Of a stretch of 64,000 nt of DNA, positions 59,417 to 64,000 are shown one piece after another. The notes beneath the pieces are model-generated. The model did no database searches. It saw only the letters and a program-made list of their open reading frames with translations, and was not told the origin of the DNA. The translations under genes were made by a program, and so were the position numbers. How positions within the stretch are numbered: position 1 is the first letter of the stretch; each line of letters begins with the position of its first letter. Where the stretch lies: positions 1,386,501 through 1,450,500 of the forward strand of contig NZ_CP017477.1 in assembly GCF_001761365.1 (NCBI RefSeq). The letters are read 5' to 3'. The stretch comes from Polaribacter vadi (lineage in GTDB: Bacteria > Bacteroidota > Bacteroidia > Flavobacteriales > Flavobacteriaceae).

Positions 59417-61037
59417 AGCTTAGTTTTTTTAAACGAGTTTTAATTTTATTTTCCAATGATGTGCCTTCATTGAAAAGATTTTCTAAGCTGTTATTATAAT
59501 CAGTTATTTTAATATTAAATTCTTCACTTGTTATATCTATGTGCTCTATTCTAACTTCAAAATATTGTCCTGCACTAAAAGAATAATTTTTTTCCTCAAT
59601 ATCTTTATATTTAACAACAACAGAGAGGTCATTTACAACATTTTTATTGTTAAAAACATCTATAATTTGCTGTTCTTCTGTTCCTGATAATAAAGTTTTT
59701 TGATTTTTACCTTCTTTTACCTTTGTTCCTAAATTTGAGGCGTCGATTAACACAACATCTTCAGTATTATTTTTATCTATAAAAACAATTGAAACATTTG
59801 TACCTGTAGTAGCAAAAATATTAGATGGCATACTTACTACACCTGCTAGCATTTTACTTTCTACCATTTTTTTTCTAATTTTTTTGTCTATGCCTGTTTG
59901 TGCTGTAATAAAACCTGTAGGCACAACAATAGCTGCTTTACCATTTTTGGTTAAACTGTGCATAATATGCTGTAAGAATAAACTATAGATAGCCATAGAC
60001 TCTTTTTTCTTTTTAGGAATATTTGGTATACCTGCAAAAAAACGGTCGTTATTTTCTTTACTATCTAAATCGTCTCTATACTCGCTAAAATCTAATTTAA
60101 ATGGTGGGTTTGATACTACATAGTCGAACTTCTGTAACTCATTATCATCATCTTTATGAAAAGGTGCTAAAATAGTGTTACCACGAACTACATTTTGAAG
60201 AGAATGTACTAAGTTGTTTAAGATTAGGTTTAATCGTAATAATTTAGATGATTTTTTTGAAACGTCTTGTGAATAAATAGTACACTTGTCCTCGCCAATT
60301 GCGTGTGCTAAATTCATTAATAATGTACCCGAACCTGCACTTGGGTCGTAACAGGTAACATCTTGAATATTATCTTCTGTTACCAGAATAGAAGCCATAA
60401 TTTTAGCTACTGCGTGTGGTGTATAATACTCTGCATATGTACCACCACTATCGTTATTATAGTCTTTTATTAAGTACTCAAAAATAGTAGCATAGAAATC
60501 GTATTTCTCATTAAAAATATGCTCGAAACTAAAATCTACTAATTGGTTTATAATTGCTTTACAAAAGGCATTACGCTCTGCTGTTTCTACAATTTCACTA
60601 ATGCGTTCAAATAAAGGTTCTTTAGAACCACCTGTTGTTTTTACAGAGAAAATATCATTATTCTGTATGGCAATATCCATTAAGGTATCGTCAAAGGTTT
60701 TTGCAAAATCTGGTGTGTTTTGTATATCAAACAAGTGCGAAATTAAATGCTGTGTTTGTAATACTGCTGTATCTGCATTTAGCTGTAAGGTTAGCATTTC
60801 ATACTCTTCATCAGGCAATGCTTCAATAGCCTTTTGCCATTTTTCTACTTTTGCTAATGCAGGATTTAATTGTTTTACCTCATAAGCAAATTTGTCGTTT
60901 AAAAACTTATATAGAAATACTTGTGTTATGATTTTATATTCATCACCATCATTACCTAAACCATAATTAGAACAAATACCTTTAAGGCTGTCTATTAGGT
61001 TTTTTACTTCTGTTTGAAACTGTACTGTTGTTGTCAT
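59409..61037 (-). CDS. hsdM: type I restriction-modification methyltransferase subunit
   Basis: 542 residues. N-terminal HsdM helical domain, then the SAM-binding DPSAGSGTLLMN (motif I, in a TCYDPSAGSGT context) and the N6-adenine catalytic motif NPPF (YVVSNPPFKLDF). AEYYTPHAVAKIMASIL is the typical preceding block. The subunit methylates adenine on both strands together with HsdS; two HsdM with one HsdS form the methylase. It follows hsdR by 13 bases and overlaps hsdS by 8 bases. Confidence 0.95.
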   Translation of the reverse strand: MTTTVQFQTEVKNLIDSLKGICSNYGLGNDGDEYKIITQVFLYKFLNDKFAYEVKQLNPALAKVEKWQKAIEALPDEEYEMLTLQLNADTAVLQTQHLISHLFDIQNTPDFAKTFDDTLMDIAIQNNDIFSVKTTGGSKEPLFERISEIVETAERNAFCKAIINQLVDFSFEHIFNEKYDFYATIFEYLIKDYNNDSGGTYAEYYTPHAVAKIMASILVTEDNIQDVTCYDPSAGSGTLLMNLAHAIGEDKCTIYSQDVSKKSSKLLRLNLILNNLVHSLQNVVRGNTILAPFHKDDDNELQKFDYVVSNPPFKLDFSEYRDDLDSKENNDRFFAGIPNIPKKKKESMAIYSLFLQHIMHSLTKNGKAAIVVPTGFITAQTGIDKKIRKKMVESKMLAGVVSMPSNIFATTGTNVSIVFIDKNNTEDVVLIDASNLGTKVKEGKNQKTLLSGTEEQQIIDVFNNKNVVNDLSVVVKYKDIEEKNYSFSAGQYFEVRIEHIDITSEEFNIKITDYNNSLENLFNEGTSLENKIKTRLKKLSYE

Positions 61038-61050
61038 TTATATTTTTAAT

Positions 61051-64000
61051 CTAAGCTGTACGCCCGTGAAATTCGTTAGTATATTCTTGTACTACTAAAT
61101 TATTAATGAATTTAGAAGTCTCTGGATTTAATTTAATATTGTTTTGTTTTACAAATTGATTAATTACCAACTTAATCATCATTTTATCTAAATAGCCCTC
61201 ATTTTGAAGTAAACGACTATTTTGTATTACCTGAAGGTCTGCTTCACTTTTAACAGATTGTAAGGCTTCAAATAATTGGCTTTCTCTTTTTGTTAAACCA
61301 CCTTTTTCTACTAATCGTTTATGAATACGACAGTATTTAGGATCGTTATCATATTTAGCTTGTAGTAGTTTATTTTGTCTATTTAACTCTAATATTTTTG
61401 CGTGAATTTCTTTTAACGCTCCAATATTAGCTTTCATATCGTCTTGCGTTACTTCGTTTAATTTCTTCTTCTTAAATAAACGTTCTAATTCATCGTACAA
61501 ACTTACAAATTCAGGGTCTTTTTTATCAAAATTACTTGCTAATTCTTCTCTTGTTTTACGAAGCGTATCTTTTAGTTGGTCTGCTAAGATTAGTTCTTCT
61601 TCTCCAACCTTATTAAACATAAACACTACATCTTCTAACGCTACATTTAATAGATTGGTAGTATCTATATTATTTTCTAACGCTTCCTTTTGGTTTAGTA
61701 ATTGTAAGTGATTATTAGCTTCTCTATACAATACTGAAAGCTTTTTAAAATCTACTTTTTCTAATAACTCATAATGCCCAAATAAACGAATTAGATTGTA
61801 CAGACTTTTAGCATTACCTAAAGCCTTTACTAAACCTAACATTTTTTTACGGTCTGATATTTGAGAAATTTGTTGTGAGAAGTTTTCAGCGTTTAAAGTA
61901 TCATAATGAAATAATATCTCTTTTATATCTGCTATTTCTTCTTGAATTTCTTCTTTAGATTTAAAGATGTTAGAGTAGTGCTCCATTTCATCACCTAAAA
62001 CCTCTTGTAGCTCTTCAAAATAGTCTTTATTAGTTTTATCAAACTCTGCTTTAATGTCCGCAAAATCAACTACAAAACCATATTTATAATCTTTATATGT
62101 TCTGTTTACTCTGGTTAATGTTTGTAATAGATTGTGCTTTTTAATTAAACGACCTATGTATAATTTCTTTAACCTTTTAGCATCGAAACCAGTTAATAAC
62201 ATATTGTACACAAAAAGAAAATCTATTTTACCATCTTTAAAATCTTCTACTTCTTGTTTACGTTCTTCTTTAATACCTATGTCGTGAAGAATTAAAGCTG
62301 CTTTTTTTACTTTATAGCTTTCTCTTTTTTTATCTCCATAAGACTCTCTTTCCTCTGCTACTTTGTTTAAAGCATAACTATTACTATATTTATTATTAAA
62401 TATCTCAAATAGCATTTTAGCTTGATCTGAACTATCACACACTACCATTGCACCAACTGATGCATCGTTATTCATTAATCTAAAACTTTCAAAATCTTCA
62501 ACAATGTAATCCAACATTGGTTCTGCAAATCTTGCATCTGCATAGATTTTCTTTTTAGGAACGTCACCTTGTAGTACTTTAATTTCTTTTAAGGCTTGCT
62601 CTAAAACCATTTTATAATTAGATGCTATTTCTTCTCTAATTAGTTTTAGTGTGTATCCATCTGCAATAGATGCATTGTAGTAGTACTTATGAATATAATC
62701 GCCAAACAAGGTTTTAGAGTTATATTCTGTACCCAATAAAGGTGTACCGGTTAATCCAATTTTAATAGCGTTTTTATCTGACTGCTCTAAATTAGCTAAG
62801 AAACTACCTTCAGGATTATAACTACGATGTACTTCATCTAAGAAATAAACACGTTGAATATTTATATCATAATCTTGTTCTGTTACTATTTTAGCATCAT
62901 CTGAAAACTTTTGAATATTTACTACCGTAATTTCTGCGTTTCCTCTTTCATTATGTAACGCTGCTTTAGATTTTATATCTGCAACAAACTCATTTCTTGA
63001 ATTAACAATATGCACCGTTAAACCTCTGCTTGTAAACTCTCTTTTAGCTTGAATTAATAAATCTAACCTATCTACTATAAAATAGAATTTTGGAATTACA
63101 TGTTGTTTTTGATAATAGTCTGTTAGAAACTTAACATTGTAATACGTCAATGCTGTTTTTCCACTTCCTTGTGTATGCCATATAATACCTTTTCTTATAC
63201 CCTCATTTAGTTTATTCTCTATTGCTTTGGTTGCAAATAATTGAGGATAACGCATTATATGTTTTTGTAAGCCTGAGCTTTCATTTACATAAGCTATTGC
63301 ATACTGTAGCACAAAAAACAATCTATCTTTAGAGAATAAAGAAGTAGAGACTCTATTTGTTGGTGTATTGGAATCTTTATTGGTCAAAAACTCTGGCGAA
63401 TGTTTAATAATAACTAAGTTGTTATCTTTTAAAACTTCGTTTTCTGTAGCATCATTTTCAGGTAACAAAAGACTATTTAAGTCGAACGTTTCTTCTTCTC
63501 TGAAATAATTAAATATTGGTTTGTGATATGATGGCGATGCATAAAATACACCTTGAACTGTATCTACATCATCACTATCGTATTCCATATTATTAGAGAA
63601 TACCATTAACTGTGTAATGTTTACAAAACGTCTAAACTTTTTATTTTGGAATCTCTTGTTTATTCTATTTCGTTCTGCAATAATACCCTCTCTGTTATTA
63701 GGCTTTTTAACTTCTATAAAAACTAAAGGTAAACCATTAACTAAAAGAATTATATCTGGTCTAAACTCTTCGTCTCCGTTTTTATAAGTTAGTTCTGTAA
63801 CAACATTAAATGTATTGTTTTCAAAGTTTTCAAAATCAATAATCTTATGTCCAGTTTTTTGACTTAACCTCTCATAGAACGCTTTTCCTAAATCTTCATT
63901 ATCTAAAAGTAATGATACATCACTTAATAATCTTTTAGCTTCGTCTTTATCTAAATCGTGATTGATTTTCTGGATGCTATCAATAAATATATCTGTAAAT
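61051..64000 (-). CDS. hsdR: type I restriction endonuclease subunit (start outside window)
   Basis: The frame has no stop up to the window end, so at least 982 residues are visible and the start is missing; an ATG at 63606 is internal. Order: PD-(D/E)xK nuclease domain near the 5' end (RPDIILLVNGLPLVFIEVKK), then helicase motor: Walker A IWHTQGSGKTAL, DEVH box in YFLDEVHRSYN, motif III GLTGTPLLG, and a motif VI TLTRVNRTYKDYKYG; the C-terminal helical domain follows. HsdR translocates DNA with ATP and cuts at a distance. First visible gene of the leftward operon hsdR-hsdM-hsdS-DUF5655. Confidence 0.95.
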   Translation of the reverse strand, partial: FTDIFIDSIQKINHDLDKDEAKRLLSDVSLLLDNEDLGKAFYERLSQKTGHKIIDFENFENNTFNVVTELTYKNGDEEFRPDIILLVNGLPLVFIEVKKPNNREGIIAERNRINKRFQNKKFRRFVNITQLMVFSNNMEYDSDDVDTVQGVFYASPSYHKPIFNYFREEETFDLNSLLLPENDATENEVLKDNNLVIIKHSPEFLTNKDSNTPTNRVSTSLFSKDRLFFVLQYAIAYVNESSGLQKHIMRYPQLFATKAIENKLNEGIRKGIIWHTQGSGKTALTYYNVKFLTDYYQKQHVIPKFYFIVDRLDLLIQAKREFTSRGLTVHIVNSRNEFVADIKSKAALHNERGNAEITVVNIQKFSDDAKIVTEQDYDINIQRVYFLDEVHRSYNPEGSFLANLEQSDKNAIKIGLTGTPLLGTEYNSKTLFGDYIHKYYYNASIADGYTLKLIREEIASNYKMVLEQALKEIKVLQGDVPKKKIYADARFAEPMLDYIVEDFESFRLMNNDASVGAMVVCDSSDQAKMLFEIFNNKYSNSYALNKVAEERESYGDKKRESYKVKKAALILHDIGIKEERKQEVEDFKDGKIDFLFVYNMLLTGFDAKRLKKLYIGRLIKKHNLLQTLTRVNRTYKDYKYGFVVDFADIKAEFDKTNKDYFEELQEVLGDEMEHYSNIFKSKEEIQEEIADIKEILFHYDTLNAENFSQQISQISDRKKMLGLVKALGNAKSLYNLIRLFGHYELLEKVDFKKLSVLYREANNHLQLLNQKEALENNIDTTNLLNVALEDVVFMFNKVGEEELILADQLKDTLRKTREELASNFDKKDPEFVSLYDELERLFKKKKLNEVTQDDMKANIGALKEIHAKILELNRQNKLLQAKYDNDPKYCRIHKRLVEKGGLTKRESQLFEALQSVKSEADLQVIQNSRLLQNEGYLDKMMIKLVINQFVKQNNIKLNPETSKFINNLVVQEYTNEFHGRTA

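Overview
The window comes from a low-GC member of the Bacteroidota, very probably a marine Flavobacteriaceae close to Polaribacter or Tenacibaculum. The evidence is the AT-rich code, promoter boxes of the TAnnTTTG type instead of a sigma-70 -10 box, a SusC/SusD pair, a type IX secretion C-terminal domain, PafA-type phosphatase, and many families common in flavobacteria (DUF4197, DUF4293, DUF4174, DUF6266, BT_3928). All assignments come from reading the sequence; no database search was run.

Layout. 1-3.6 kb: a DUF389 membrane protein cut by the window edge, a CIA30-like protein, tRNA-Lys and an MlaEF-type lipid ABC pair. 3.7-18 kb: housekeeping and small accessory genes (PafA phosphatase, CtlX-like hydrolase, BaiN-like flavoprotein, YgiQ radical SAM protein, FolP, LOG, DUF1599, DoxX-like, fluoride channel, crotonase, Ca/Na antiporter), with two related non-coding repeats in opposite orientation near 10.8 and 16.2 kb. 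18.4-24 kb: two very small genes, tRNA-Arg, then tpiA-prmA-clpS and pyrF. 24-31 kb: a minimal polysaccharide utilisation locus (SusC, SusD, secreted GH16 laminarinase-like enzyme). 31-40.4 kb: lipoproteins, a CocE-type hydrolase, ExbD, the c-di-AMP synthase CdaA, an ABC exporter and TruA.

40.4-44.3 kb holds the most unusual part: a response regulator, a lipoprotein with an internally duplicated domain, and a TPR sensor kinase, all transcribed leftward. Their intergenic DNA has three ATTGGGGGA direct repeats about 20 bp apart and a 42-bp perfect palindrome made of CCCCC/GGGGG blocks. A perfect terminator-like hairpin lies inside the start of the kinase reading frame.

44.4-55.1 kb is conserved core: DUF4293 divergent from rho (with a long disordered N-terminal region), then a leftward envelope cluster coaX, outer-membrane protein, TPR protein, LptC, a CNNM-type CBS protein and a PpiD-like chaperone, and then tRNA-Phe. 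From 55.1 kb to the end the window looks accessory: a DUF6266 gene, 1.1 kb of gene-free DNA rich in hairpins and GCGTTGG motifs, and a leftward type I restriction-modification operon (hsdR, cut by the window end, hsdM, hsdS) with a PD-(D/E)xK-like DUF5655 protein as its last gene.
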